The notes: generated by a model from the letters alone, not told the origin. A stretch of DNA of 64,000 nucleotides from Sva-25 sp037385685 (GCA_037385685.1 JARRMW010000003.1:27092-91091); one strand, 5' to 3'; positions 15,516-29,641 are shown, counted from the first letter of the stretch. Translations and numbers: made by a program.

Positions 15516-16844
15516 TCAAACTCCGTAAGCCTTGCGAATGAGTGAAATGGGATGTTCGGGCTCAGAGCCGTCATCCAGACCATTGGCGATCTGGTGACCC
15601 GCCATGATGCAATCACTGGTGTAGGCATCGGCCTCGAACTTTTTGACGCGATTGACCACGGGGCGCGCAATCTTCATGGAGGTTTCGTGATACTCCTTCT
15701 TGACTGCGTAAGTGCCGTCATGGCCGGAACAGCGCTCGATGGTATCGACTTCCGTGCCTGGTACAAGTTGCAACAGGTCACGGGTCTTGTTGCCGATTCG
15801 CTGGACGCGCTGGTGGCAAGCAACGTGATAGGCAATTTTGCCGAGCGGGTTCTTGAAGTCAGTATTCAGCTTGTCATGTTTATGACGAATCATGAGGTAT
15901 TCGAATGGATCGAATATCGCCTCCTGCACCTTCTTGACGTCCGGATCATCAGGGAACATCAAGGGTAGCTCCTGCTTGAACATCAGCGCACAGGAAGGTA
16001 TTGGTGCCACGATATCCCAACCCTCGTCGACGAGTTTCGCAAGCACCGGGATATTGGCATCTTTGGCTTTCTCGACGGCCTCGAGATCGCCGAGTTCGAG
16101 CTTCGGCATGCCACAGCACTGCTCCTTCGGAGCCAGCGTGACAGGAATGCCGTTGTGTTCAAAGACGGCCTTCAGGTCCTCGCCAATATTCGGCGCATTA
16201 TAGTTGCCATAGCAGGTGGCAAACAGCGCAACCTTGCCTTTGGTCGGCCCGGCGGGCTCGGCACCTTCGCCACTCGAAGGCTTCAGGACCTTGCGCATGG
16301 TCTTGCTGTGGTAGCTGGGAACGACGGCATCGGCACTGACACCGAAACTGCTCTCGAGCATTTTACGGAAACCACCGTTCTTGTTAGCCGCGTTGACGAT
16401 ACCGGACACGACCGGAATGCCAGCCAGCTTGCCGACCTTGTCGGTGCTGGTCAGGACCTTGTCGCGCATGGATGCGCCCTGCTCCCTGTACTTGACGGCT
16501 TTTGCACGCAGCATCAGGTGTGGGAAGTCGACATTCCACTCATGCGGCGGTACATAGGGACACTTCGTGAGGTAGCAGAGGTCGCACAAGTAGCAATGGT
16601 CTACGACCTTCCAGTAGTCTTCCTTGGCAACACCGTCCACCTCCATGGTGTCGGATTCATCCACAAGGTCGAACAGGGTCGGAAAGGAGTTACAGAGGCT
16701 GACACAGCGTCGGCAGCCATGACAGATGTCGTAGACACGTTCCAGTTCACTGAAAAGGTCGTCCTTGTCATAGAAGGATGCATCTTTCCAGTTGAGAGGA
16801 TGCCTGGTAGGAGCTTCTAGGCTCCCTTCTCTGCTGACTGCCAT
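15516..16844 (-). CDS. HdrB/GlpC-like iron-sulfur protein with CCG domains
   Basis: A 442-residue iron-sulfur protein. Two N-terminal 4Fe-4S motifs, CHGCRRCVSLCNSFP and CYLCDLCYLTKCPYVPP, are followed by two heterodisulfide-reductase-type cysteine-rich domains. The first contains ATCYGNYNAPNIGED and EQCCGMPKLELGD. The second contains YHVACHQRVQRIGN and ERCSGHDGTYAVKKEY, where the usual CCG reads CSG. The protein probably shuttles electrons to or from rubrerythrin. The ATG at 16844 (MAVSREGSLEAPTRHP) is preferred over one 14 codons upstream, which falls inside the hairpin spacer. The gene follows rubrerythrin after 87 bases containing a strong stem-loop. Confidence 0.88.
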   Translation of the reverse strand: MAVSREGSLEAPTRHPLNWKDASFYDKDDLFSELERVYDICHGCRRCVSLCNSFPTLFDLVDESDTMEVDGVAKEDYWKVVDHCYLCDLCYLTKCPYVPPHEWNVDFPHLMLRAKAVKYREQGASMRDKVLTSTDKVGKLAGIPVVSGIVNAANKNGGFRKMLESSFGVSADAVVPSYHSKTMRKVLKPSSGEGAEPAGPTKGKVALFATCYGNYNAPNIGEDLKAVFEHNGIPVTLAPKEQCCGMPKLELGDLEAVEKAKDANIPVLAKLVDEGWDIVAPIPSCALMFKQELPLMFPDDPDVKKVQEAIFDPFEYLMIRHKHDKLNTDFKNPLGKIAYHVACHQRVQRIGNKTRDLLQLVPGTEVDTIERCSGHDGTYAVKKEYHETSMKIARPVVNRVKKFEADAYTSDCIMAGHQIANGLDDGSEPEHPISLIRKAYGV

Positions 16845-16889
16845 TGCCGGTAGCTCCTGTATTTGAAGAATTTTTTCTGGGAACAACCT

Positions 16890-16912
16890 TCCCCGGCAAG
16901 GCCGGGGAAGAG
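16890..16912 (-). terminator. intra-operon stem-loop after rubrerythrin (attenuator or stabiliser)
   Basis: CTTCCCCGGC-AAG-GCCGGGGAAG, a near-perfect 10-bp stem between the rubrerythrin stop and the iron-sulfur gene. There is no clean U-run after it, so it is more likely a partial terminator or 3' stabiliser giving excess rubrerythrin than a full stop. Confidence 0.6.
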
Positions 16913-16931
16913 ATCAATCACATGATGATGA

Positions 16932-17351
16932 TCAGGCCTCGAGGTTGTCCAGGGCTTTCTGGAAACGGTTCGCGTGAGAACGCTCGGCCTTGCCCAGTGT
17001 CTCGAACCAGTCGGCGATTTCGTCGAAACCCTCGTCGCGAGCAGTCTTGGCCATGCCCGGGTACATGTCGGTGTACTCGTGGGTCTCACCAGCGATGGAC
17101 GCTTTGAGGTTGTCAGACGTTCCGCCAATCGGCAGGCCTGTTGCGGGATCGCCGACTTCTTCCAGGTACTCGAGGTGACCGTGCGCGTGGCCGGTTTCAC
17201 CTTCTGCCGTGGAACGGAAAACCGCAGCGACATCGTTGTAACCTTCGACGTCAGCTTTCGCCGCGAAGTAGAGGTAGCGACGGTTGGCCTGGGATTCACC
17301 AGCGAATGCGTCTTTCAGGTTCTGCTCGGTTTTGGAGCCTTTCAGTGACAT
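16932..17351 (-). CDS. rbr: rubrerythrin (diiron domain only)
   Basis: A 139-residue four-helix diiron protein that reduces hydrogen peroxide. Iron ligands are seen in AFAGESQANRRYLYFA, TAEGETGHAHGH, IAGETHEYTDMYPG and LGKAERSHANRFQKAL. The C-terminal rubredoxin domain of classical rubrerythrins is absent, so electrons must come from a partner, plausibly the iron-sulfur protein encoded next. The start has an excellent GGAGGAT ribosome-binding site. It is the first gene of a four-gene operon with iron-sulfur, DUF3501 and EncFtn-like genes. The leader contains several palindromes. Confidence 0.93.
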   Translation of the reverse strand: MSLKGSKTEQNLKDAFAGESQANRRYLYFAAKADVEGYNDVAAVFRSTAEGETGHAHGHLEYLEEVGDPATGLPIGGTSDNLKASIAGETHEYTDMYPGMAKTARDEGFDEIADWFETLGKAERSHANRFQKALDNLEA

Positions 17352-17381
17352 GAGATATATCCTCCGTTTTTTCGAATTGAA

Positions 17382-17395
17382 ACCGGTCGACCGGT
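17382..17395. promoter_or_regulatory. perfect palindrome ACCGGTCGACCGGT in the rbr leader
   Basis: A 14-bp perfect palindrome 30 bases upstream of the rubrerythrin start and just before its ribosome-binding site. Its position suits a repressor operator or an RNA hairpin controlling the operon. Confidence 0.45.
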
Positions 17396-17639
17396 CATAT
17401 CGGTTGCACCAGCGTGGATGCAAAGCTTTACACAATTGTGGGGATGATTCATGGCGAATCATCGATCTACTGATACCGGTCACTTCTGTTCAGTAAAGGA
17501 CCAGCACAACCAACAACACGGGAGCGTGTTTTGATGGTCGAAGTCTATACAAAGCAAAAAACAATTAAAAATGGATTATCACAACATGTGCAATAGGCTG
17601 CGCCTATCACTTTTGTCTTGTCCAGATGTGCAGGCAACA

Positions 17640-17676
17640 AAAAACCCGCGCAGGCACAGGGCCCGCGCGGGTTTGA
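17640..17676 (-). terminator. terminator of the sulfur globule protein gene
   Basis: AACCCGCGC and GCGCGGGTT arms with a GC-rich loop. On the minus strand the stem is followed by TTTTTTG. It lies about 20 bases after the stop. Confidence 0.85.
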
Positions 17677-17696
17677 CGTTCAGTCGCGGATGACTA

Positions 17697-18107
17697 TCAG
17701 CGCTGAGCAGGTGCCGGAGCTGCTTGCGGTACCTGAGGTGCAGCAGGTGCCTGCTGCTGGTACTGCGGGTAAGCCGGCTGCTGGTACTGCGGATAAGCTG
17801 GCTGCTGGTACTGCGGGTAGCCGTAGCCCGGATAACCGCCATAAGGCATGCCGTAGCCGCCGTAGCCGGGCATCATCGGACGACCCCAGGGACCACCACC
17901 GTAGCCACCGTAACCGTAATCGTCGTCATCATCAAATGCCTGCTCCATCTCTTCCATCCAGTAACGCGGATCCCACTCATCGTAGGGGTTACAGTCAGGA
18001 ATGCCCCAGCACTTCCAGTCATCGTCATCGTCCCAGAAGAAAGCTGATGCGCTAGCGGAGACGGCCAGCAGAGATACTGCCATCATCGATTTGATCAGAG
18101 TTTTCAT
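17697..18107 (-). CDS. sulfur globule family protein (Tyr/Gly/Pro-rich, exported)
   Basis: A 136-residue secreted protein resembling the SgpA/B/C envelope proteins of sulfur globules. It has a signal peptide (MKTLIKSMMAVSLLAVSASA), an acidic Trp/Asp segment (FFWDDDDDWKCWG), a Gly/Tyr region (DYGYGGYGGGPWGR) and then tandem PQYQQPAYPQYQQPAYPQ repeats ending in Ala/Pro/Gln. This low-complexity layout fits structural proteins that coat intracellular or periplasmic sulfur deposits. The start has an AGGAGG ribosome-binding site. It is monocistronic, with its own promoter and terminator. If correct, the organism oxidises reduced sulfur. The alternative is another glycine/tyrosine-rich envelope protein. 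Confidence 0.75.
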   Translation of the reverse strand: MKTLIKSMMAVSLLAVSASASAFFWDDDDDWKCWGIPDCNPYDEWDPRYWMEEMEQAFDDDDDYGYGGYGGGPWGRPMMPGYGGYGMPYGGYPGYGYPQYQQPAYPQYQQPAYPQYQQQAPAAPQVPQAAPAPAQR

Positions 18108-18182
18108 GCAAACCTCCTAATTTAGATACTGCGTCGTGAAAAAACTCATTGTGCATTTTTCCAGCAAGTCAGTGGCGGTGCA

Positions 18183-18205
18183 TTGACATGCATCAACAAA
18201 CTATA
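18183..18205 (-). promoter_or_regulatory. candidate promoter with FNR/ANR-like box for the sulfur globule gene
   Basis: On the minus strand TATAGT (18200-18205) is a plausible -10. Directly downstream is TTGAC-ATGC-ATCAA read on the plus strand (18183-18196), nine of ten bases of the FNR/ANR consensus half-sites. A site at this position would overlap the transcription start and suggests oxygen-dependent control. Confidence 0.4.
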
Positions 18206-18296
18206 ACACAAATTTAGCAAATACTAATATTCTTTTTGTTGTCGAACGCCGGGCGATTTGAAACAATCGCCCCCTTCCCTTGCTCAACCATCTGTC

Positions 18297-19268
18297 ATGC
18301 TGATTGAAATTGTAGCCATTCTTGCGGGATTTGCACTGCTGATATGGTCTGCAGACCGCTTTGTGAGCGGAGCTGCTGCCATTGCAACAAACCTGGGCGT
18401 TTCGACGCTGGTTATCGGCCTGACGATTGTGGGACTGGGTACTTCTGCGCCGGAAATCCTGGTTTCCACCATCGCCTCCATCGATGGCAACCCCGGCCTT
18501 GCCATCGGCAACGCCATTGGCTCAAATATCACCAATATCGGCCTGATCCTTGGTATCACAGCACTGGTTATGCCCCTCTCTGTCGCATCGAGAACATTGA
18601 TGCGGGAGTATCCGCTGCTGCTGGCGATCAGCCTTCTCTCGCTGGTTCTCGTGCTCGATGAACATCTCGGGATCATGGACGGCGTTATACTGATCGTTCT
18701 GCTTGCGGGCGTGATGTACCTGATGTATCGCACAGCACGGCAGGGCGCGGATGCCGAGCTTGCTCGCGAGATCATTGCCGAGATGCCCGACACCATGCCA
18801 AACGGCAAAGCCGTCCTCTGGCTGATCGCCGGACTTGTTGGAATGGTCATCGCATCGAGACTGCTGGTCTGGGGAGCGGTGGAAATCGCCCGGCTGCTCG
18901 GTGTCAGCGATCTTGTTATCGGTTTGACCGTCGTTGCGCTCGGGACGAGCCTTCCTGAACTCGCGACAAGCATTACCAGTGCATTGAAAAATGAGGCTGA
19001 CCTCGCGATCGGGAATGTCCTCGGTTCCAATCTCTTCAACCTGCTCGCAGTGCTCCCTGTTGCTGCATTAATCGCACCCGGCGAGATCTCGCCAGAGATT
19101 CCACTTCGTGACATGCCCGTTATGCTTGCACTGACACTGGCGATTGCCGGTGTCGCCTGGTCGCGAAAGGGCACCCACGAGATCGCCCGCAGTGACGGAG
19201 TACTGTTGCTTCTCGGATTCCTGGCCTACCAGGGATGGATTGTCTACTCGGTGCTGGCATTGGCTTGA
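18297..19268 (+). CDS. CaCA-family calcium/sodium antiporter (YrbG type)
   Basis: A 323-residue inner-membrane antiporter with about ten hydrophobic segments arranged as two inverted halves. Each half carries the alpha-repeat: GLTIVGLGTSAPEILVSTIA with GNAIGSNITNIGLILG, and GLTVVALGTSLPELATSITS with GNVLGSNLFNLLAV. These are the ion-binding motifs of the K+-dependent Na+/Ca2+ exchanger-like family. The ATG at 18297 fits the family N-terminus (MLIEIVAILAGFALLIWSAD); a TTG 13 codons upstream is less likely. It is a single gene between the sulfur globule gene (divergent) and priA. Confidence 0.92.
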   Translation: MLIEIVAILAGFALLIWSADRFVSGAAAIATNLGVSTLVIGLTIVGLGTSAPEILVSTIASIDGNPGLAIGNAIGSNITNIGLILGITALVMPLSVASRTLMREYPLLLAISLLSLVLVLDEHLGIMDGVILIVLLAGVMYLMYRTARQGADAELAREIIAEMPDTMPNGKAVLWLIAGLVGMVIASRLLVWGAVEIARLLGVSDLVIGLTVVALGTSLPELATSITSALKNEADLAIGNVLGSNLFNLLAVLPVAALIAPGEISPEIPLRDMPVMLALTLAIAGVAWSRKGTHEIARSDGVLLLLGFLAYQGWIVYSVLALA

Positions 19269-19462
19269 GTGCTTTTTTTCACAAAACCAATCCTGTGGAC
19301 GCCTTGCCACGAAATAATCCAATAGTCGTACTTCAGCATCTTCTGAAATTCCACATCTTATTGTTATTAGAGAATATTTTTATCCGTAAATTATTCGCCA
19401 TTCCTGAGGATGAACAAAAATGGTGCTTTTCAGTGCGCCGTCAGGGAATTTACTCCACAGAG

Positions 19463-19471
19463 TTATCCACA
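19463..19471. promoter_or_regulatory. single consensus DnaA box upstream of priA
   Basis: TTATCCACA, a perfect DnaA-box word, in the AT-rich 253-bp spacer before priA. Only one perfect copy is seen, so it is not evidence of an origin. Confidence 0.3.
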
Positions 19472-19521
19472 GCCCTTTTCATCCGGGACCGTCGCACCGC
19501 TCGATCTGATAGATTGCTTCC

Positions 19522-21717
19522 ATGAATGCATGGCTGATTCTCCGCGTGGCCGTCCCGGTGCCGCTTTATACGCTGCTCGATTATCTGCCGCCGGAAGGAA
19601 TGCCTGCAGAACGTCTCCAACCGGGCTGCAGGATCAAGGTAACCATCGCTCGGCGGTCGGTCATCGCGGTGATTTGGGAAGTCTGCAAGCAAACCAGCAT
19701 CGATCTCTCGAAGCTCAGACGTGCAGACGCCATTATCGACACAAAGCCAGTGCTCGGCGGACTCGACAGGAAATTACTTGCGTGGTGCGCCGGTTATTAC
19801 CGGCATCCGGTTGGCGAAGTGGTTCAGGCCAGCCTGCCCGCGCGCCTGCGCCAGGGGTTACTACAGGCCACGCAAAAGCTGCCGGCATGGCGGCTCATGA
19901 ACAGGGCCGTTTCAACTGACGATTTTCAACGCGCACCTGTACAGCTGCGCATTATCCAGCAGCTGCTTGAAAGTGAAAGTCCGGTACTGGCCTCGCAACT
20001 TCAGGCATCCGACAGGGCCATACGGGGAGGCCTTCGACGACTTGTTGAGAAAGGGGTCATCGAGGAGGTACAAATCACCCCGGAGAATCGTCCCGGGGGT
20101 GTCCTGCCACGTCCCGAGCTGACACAGGAGCAGCAATCAGCCCTCGATGCCATGCTGGAGAGCAGTGGCTTTTCGCCCATGCTTCTCGATGGCATTACCG
20201 GATCGGGAAAAACCGAGGTCTACCTCGCGATCGCAGAGGTCATAATTCGCGCAGGCCACCAGGTGCTCGTGCTTGTCCCGGAGATCGCACTGACCCCGCA
20301 GCTGCAACGACGTTTCAATCGCGGGCTTGCGGGCAACATCTCGGTGATGCATTCGGGACTGAATGACACCGAAAGGGAGCAGGCCTGGAGTTCTAGCCAA
20401 AAAGGCCATACTGACCTGCTGCTGGGGACCAGGTCGGCAGTCTTCACGCCGATGCCCAGACTCGGCCTGATAATCATCGACGAGGAGCATGACCTCTCAT
20501 ACAAGCAGCAGGAGGGGCATCGATACTCGGCAAGGGACGTTGCGGTGATGCGTGCAAAACTGGCCGGCATTCCCGTGCTTCTGGGCTCGGCAACGCCGTC
20601 ACTGGAGAGCCTCAACAATGCACTCAATGGCCGATATGGATGGCTCAAGCTGCGCGAGAGGCCGGGCGCTGCAAGGCCGCCATCCATGCAGTTGATCGAT
20701 GTGCGCAACCAGCCACTCAGGCGGGGCCTGTCTCCTGATTTGATCAAGGCGATACGCCAGGAGACAGATGCCGGCAACCAGGTGATTCTGTTTCTTAACC
20801 GTCGAGGTTACGCCCCCCAGCTCACCTGCCATGCATGCGGCTGGATCGCGGAATGCAGCCATTGCGATGCGCGCATGACCTGGCACCGCGAGGCCGCGCG
20901 TCTCTGGTGTCACCACTGTGGACACCAGCAACCCAGGCCGTTGAAATGTCCGGAATGTGGCGCGGAGGAGACGCTGATATTTCTTGGCCATGGAACCGAG
21001 CGCCTCGAGGAGACGATCACGGAGATCTTTCCGGAGGTACCGGTCATCCGGATCGATCGGGACTCGACACGCAGAAAGGGAAGCCTTGACCGCTCGCTCA
21101 ACCGTATCCACGCGAGTGATGCCGCGATACTTGTCGGCACGCAGATGCTGGCCAAGGGACATGATTTGCCGAATGTCACGCTTGTTGGCGTTCTCAACGC
21201 CGACCATGGACTGCTGAATCCCGACTTTCGTGCACCGGAACGCACGGCCCAGCTGTTGATCCAGGTATCCGGTCGCGCAGGTCGTGCCGAAAAACCCGGA
21301 CACGTCCTCATACAGACGCGCCATCCCGACAATCCCCTGCTGCAAACACTGATCAAAAAGGGCTACGAAGCCTTTGCACGCGAGGAACTGAACTTGCGGG
21401 AGCAGGCAGGTTTTCCGCCATTCAGCCACCAGGTCCTGATCCGGGCAGAGGGGCTGGATGCCGCCGCAGTCGAGAACTTCATGCTGGAAGCAAGGGAAGT
21501 TGCATTGAAAGAGATGCGGGACATCGAGATTTATGGCCCCTTGCCGGCACTCGTGGAACGCAAGGCTGGCCACTACCGCTGGCACCTGCTGCTGCAGTCA
21601 GTCGACAGGGGCAGCCTGCATCGGCAACTCGACGGCTTGCTTGCCTGGCTTATCGACCGGAAACAGGGACGCAAGGTGCGCTGGAGCCTCGATAGCGATC
21701 CGCAAGAAGTGCTCTAG
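19522..21717 (+). CDS. priA: primosomal protein N' (replication restart helicase)
   Basis: A 731-residue helicase that reloads the replisome at stalled forks. It shows the N-terminal DNA-binding domain (ILRVAVPVPLYTLLDYLPPE), Walker A LLDGITGSGKTEVYLAI, the DEEH box LIIIDEEHDLSYKQQEG, SATPSLES, and the cysteine-rich zinc-binding region with four CxxC pairs (CHACGWIAECSHC, CHHCGHQQPRPLKCPEC) inserted before helicase motifs V and VI (GTQMLAKGHDLPNVTLVGVL and SGRAGRAEKPG). Length equals E. coli PriA (732). It is transcribed alone from a spacer with a DnaA-box-like site. Confidence 0.97.
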   Translation: MNAWLILRVAVPVPLYTLLDYLPPEGMPAERLQPGCRIKVTIARRSVIAVIWEVCKQTSIDLSKLRRADAIIDTKPVLGGLDRKLLAWCAGYYRHPVGEVVQASLPARLRQGLLQATQKLPAWRLMNRAVSTDDFQRAPVQLRIIQQLLESESPVLASQLQASDRAIRGGLRRLVEKGVIEEVQITPENRPGGVLPRPELTQEQQSALDAMLESSGFSPMLLDGITGSGKTEVYLAIAEVIIRAGHQVLVLVPEIALTPQLQRRFNRGLAGNISVMHSGLNDTEREQAWSSSQKGHTDLLLGTRSAVFTPMPRLGLIIIDEEHDLSYKQQEGHRYSARDVAVMRAKLAGIPVLLGSATPSLESLNNALNGRYGWLKLRERPGAARPPSMQLIDVRNQPLRRGLSPDLIKAIRQETDAGNQVILFLNRRGYAPQLTCHACGWIAECSHCDARMTWHREAARLWCHHCGHQQPRPLKCPECGAEETLIFLGHGTERLEETITEIFPEVPVIRIDRDSTRRKGSLDRSLNRIHASDAAILVGTQMLAKGHDLPNVTLVGVLNADHGLLNPDFRAPERTAQLLIQVSGRAGRAEKPGHVLIQTRHPDNPLLQTLIKKGYEAFAREELNLREQAGFPPFSHQVLIRAEGLDAAAVENFMLEAREVALKEMRDIEIYGPLPALVERKAGHYRWHLLLQSVDRGSLHRQLDGLLAWLIDRKQGRKVRWSLDSDPQEVL

Positions 21718-22046
21718 CAGCAATCCCGGCGCTCTGCGGCTCAGTCAATGTGACGTGATAACGCAACGCACCTGACCACCAAATGAACATGCGCAGGCTG
21801 AATTCCGGCAGTCCCGCAAAGGCGAATTGTCTGAATGCCCCCGGCTTCCCTCCATCTGCTTATAACAGGCACATATCAGGATGCGCTGCGCCCCCACCCA
21901 TGGGATGCAAAGGCCTGCCGTCCACCTGACATTTCAGCATGCAATAGCACACACGGCTCACTGTCACGGTGTCTCCCTGTAATGAGATGCGCACGAGCCG
22001 TGTCTTCATCCATAGACTATAGTCATGAGACATTTCACCGGAGAAG
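21718..22046. other. 329-bp spacer without a supported gene
   Basis: Only short unconvincing frames. A perfect 10-bp palindrome GACTATAGTC (22015-22024) sits just upstream of the lipoprotein ribosome-binding site and may be part of its promoter. Confidence 0.5.
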
Positions 22047-22418
22047 ATGATGAAAACAGGAACCCTTGCCCTGCTGGCCGTCGCTGCCTTGCTCGCAGGT
22101 TGCGCCACACCGCCCGGAGAGAGCACGACCAAGGCCGCCTGTGACCGCAGGAACTTTGACGAAGTCACGCTCCAGCCGGGCTGCACGGGATACTGCGTCA
22201 ATCAACCGTGCGCCATCAGCTTCCGGCTCCCGGAAAGCGGCGGCCCCTTTGAAATTCATAACCGCTCTTTTATGGCCGGCACCGGAAATAATAGCGAAAC
22301 AGTCTATCTGGGAGGCTACTGGCTTGGGAGCTACATTTTCAAAACCACGAATGCCGCTGGCGAAACCCTCGCACCGGCCTACCTGACGGTCTCTGGCGAC
22401 CCCACTGGCGGGAACTAG
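22047..22418 (+). CDS. small lipoprotein, function unknown
   Basis: A 123-residue lipoprotein: signal peptide LLAVAALLAGC with the lipobox LAGC giving the acylated Cys around residue 19, then a domain with three further Cys (ACDRRNFDEV, PGCTGYC, QPCAISF) and a predicted beta-sandwich (FEIHNRSFMAGTGNNSETVY, GGYWLGSYIFKT). I do not recognise the family. A GGAGAAG ribosome-binding site precedes tandem ATG codons (22047 or 22050). It is monocistronic and ends at a bidirectional terminator shared with gltD. Confidence 0.65.
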   Translation: MMKTGTLALLAVAALLAGCATPPGESTTKAACDRRNFDEVTLQPGCTGYCVNQPCAISFRLPESGGPFEIHNRSFMAGTGNNSETVYLGGYWLGSYIFKTTNAAGETLAPAYLTVSGDPTGGN

Positions 22419-22488
22419 CCAAAAATTGCATGGAACCACAGGCTTTTTCTTAATCGCCACACCGACAGGATCGAAAACGGCTGAAAGA

Positions 22489-22516
22489 AAAAACGGCCCT
22501 TGAAGGGCCGTTTTCT
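22489..22516. terminator. bidirectional terminator between lipoprotein and gltD
   Basis: AAAAAACGGCCCT-TGA-AGGGCCGTTTTC hairpin with A-run before and T-run after, between convergent genes. Confidence 0.9.
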
Positions 22517-22539
22517 TATCGCACTCAATGCAGCCGCGC

Positions 22540-23991
<1,452 letters not shown>

Positions 23992-24003
23992 GATTCAACT
24001 TCC

Positions 24004-28629
<4,626 letters not shown>

Positions 28630-28949
28630 TACAAACCTCGTGTCGATAGCGTTCGATAGTGCCCGATCGGCCGGTGGAACTTGTGTATTTTCCAGCTCGG
28701 GCAGAGAAAAAAGGCCGGTCAGTATAGCAATTTTATGAATGCCGGTCTAACGGCATGCCGGAAAGACAGACAACACCATCAGGACAAGCTGGAATTCGGC
28801 CAATTTATTGTCATTTGAACGCCTTTTGCCGTCATTTCGATTCTATTCGTGAATCTTATAAACAAAAGACGCCCGGCAAACAAAGCCTGCTGATGCCCTT
28901 GCAGGATTCAGTAAACAATATGATGCAGCAGCTTTGTCGAATTTGGACC
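28630..28949. other. 320-bp spacer upstream of gltB
   Basis: No supported gene. It contains the gltB promoter and a GCCGG-rich inverted arrangement around it. The part from 28750 to 28949 lies behind the MarR gene and shows nothing recognisable. Confidence 0.6.
28721..28749 (-). promoter_or_regulatory. sigma70-like promoter for gltBD
   Basis: On the minus strand TAGACC (28749-28744), 17 bases, TATACT (28726-28721) with an upstream TGC extension. It lies about 95 bases before the gltB start and is flanked by GCCGG repeats. Confidence 0.5.
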
Positions 28950-29492
28950 TCAGCGTTCTTCGGTCTCTTTCGGGAGCACTGGTTGAGCAAGCACCTCCTC
29001 GACGGCCTCCGGCGTGGCCCGCACCGAGCCACTCGACAGAACAGGCGAAGCATCGATATCTACAGCATCCATCATGGATGCAATCCGTTGCAGAGAGGCA
29101 AGCAACTGCGTCTGCTCCCACTCCTCAAGCTGGCCGAAGCGCTGGATGAATCGCTCCTGCAAAAGCGGCGGGGACTCCTCCAGCACCGCGAGGCCCTGCT
29201 GTGTGGCCTCGACAAGCACCCGTCGCCGGTCAGTAGTATCGCGCAGACGCATGATCAACCCGCGTTTTTCCAGGCGATTCAGTATATCTGTCACGGTGCC
29301 CTGGCTCAGACTGACACGGGAGGCAAGCTCTCCAGCGGAAAGCTTGCCATGTTGCAGCGCTTTCAGAAGCAGCGCTTGCGGCCCCGTGAGACCGTGGCTG
29401 GCAGCGAGGTTACGTGAATGCAGGTCGACCGCCCGAATCACTCGCCTCAGCGCGATGATGACATGCTCACCAATGTCCACATACTTGTTCAT
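28950..29492 (-). CDS. MarR-family transcriptional regulator (candidate regulator of the osmolyte locus)
   Basis: A 180-residue winged-helix MarR protein. The N-terminal dimerisation helix IALRRVIRAVDLHSRNLAAS is followed by LTGPQALLLKALQH, the helix-turn-helix SAGELASRVSLSQGTVTDIL, NRLEKRGLIMR and the wing DTTDRRRVLVEAT. A C-terminal extension of about 30 residues rich in Glu, Pro and Val follows. The gene is divergent from the hydrolase/carbamoyltransferase/transport run, the arrangement typical of a local regulator. EctR, which controls ectoine genes in halophilic bacteria, belongs to this family, so salt-responsive control is a reasonable inference. An inverted repeat overlapping the plus-strand promoter begins 11 bases from its start codon. 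Confidence 0.85.
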   Translation of the reverse strand: MNKYVDIGEHVIIALRRVIRAVDLHSRNLAASHGLTGPQALLLKALQHGKLSAGELASRVSLSQGTVTDILNRLEKRGLIMRLRDTTDRRRVLVEATQQGLAVLEESPPLLQERFIQRFGQLEEWEQTQLLASLQRIASMMDAVDIDASPVLSSGSVRATPEAVEEVLAQPVLPKETEER

Positions 29493-29513
29493 TCAAAACG
29501 TCTTCGATATACT
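29485..29513 (+). promoter_or_regulatory. candidate promoter of the hydrolase-to-ProX operon
   Basis: TTGTTC (29485-29490), 17 bases, TATACT (29508-29513). The -10 lies inside inverted repeat 1. This would give a leader of about 290 bases before the first large gene. Confidence 0.45.
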
Positions 29514-29523
29514 TTGAGTCGAA
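29503..29523. promoter_or_regulatory. inverted repeat 1, TTCGA-N11-TCGAA
   Basis: Arms TTCGA and TCGAA with an 11-base centre ending in TACTTTGAG. It overlaps the candidate -10 of the plus-strand promoter and lies close to the MarR start, so it is a good operator candidate. Confidence 0.5.
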
Positions 29524-29620
29524 ACTATTTTTCAGATGATCTCATCTGTCCTGTCGCAACGTCGCGATTTTATCCCTTTTTAATCAGAAAGATATAGCAT
29601 AAGCATCTGCGTTATGACGA

Positions 29621-29641
29621 TCGCTGGTACTTTGAGAGCGA
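29621..29641. promoter_or_regulatory. inverted repeat 2, TCGCT-N11-AGCGA
   Basis: Same geometry as repeat 1 and the same nine bases TACTTTGAG in the centre, but with different, still complementary arms. It may be a second operator or, because pairing is kept while the arm sequence changes, an RNA stem-loop in the leader. Confidence 0.5.

Larger units (their letters stand above)
17352..17696. other. 345-bp regulatory spacer between rbr and the sulfur globule gene
   Basis: No gene. From left to right: a perfect 14-bp palindrome (17382-17395), a 10-bp palindrome CACAATTGTG (17431-17440), the repeat pair GATGATTC/GAATCATC (17443-17463), a small hairpin AACACG-ggag-CGTGTT (17515-17530), an AT-rich tract (17535-17580), a small hairpin ATAGGC-tgc-GCCTAT (17593-17607), and the terminator of the sulfur globule gene. 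Confidence 0.7.

Noticed and set aside
19269..19521. Replication origin at the AT-rich priA spacer
   Set aside because: Only one perfect DnaA box; no array and no dnaA/dnaN nearby.
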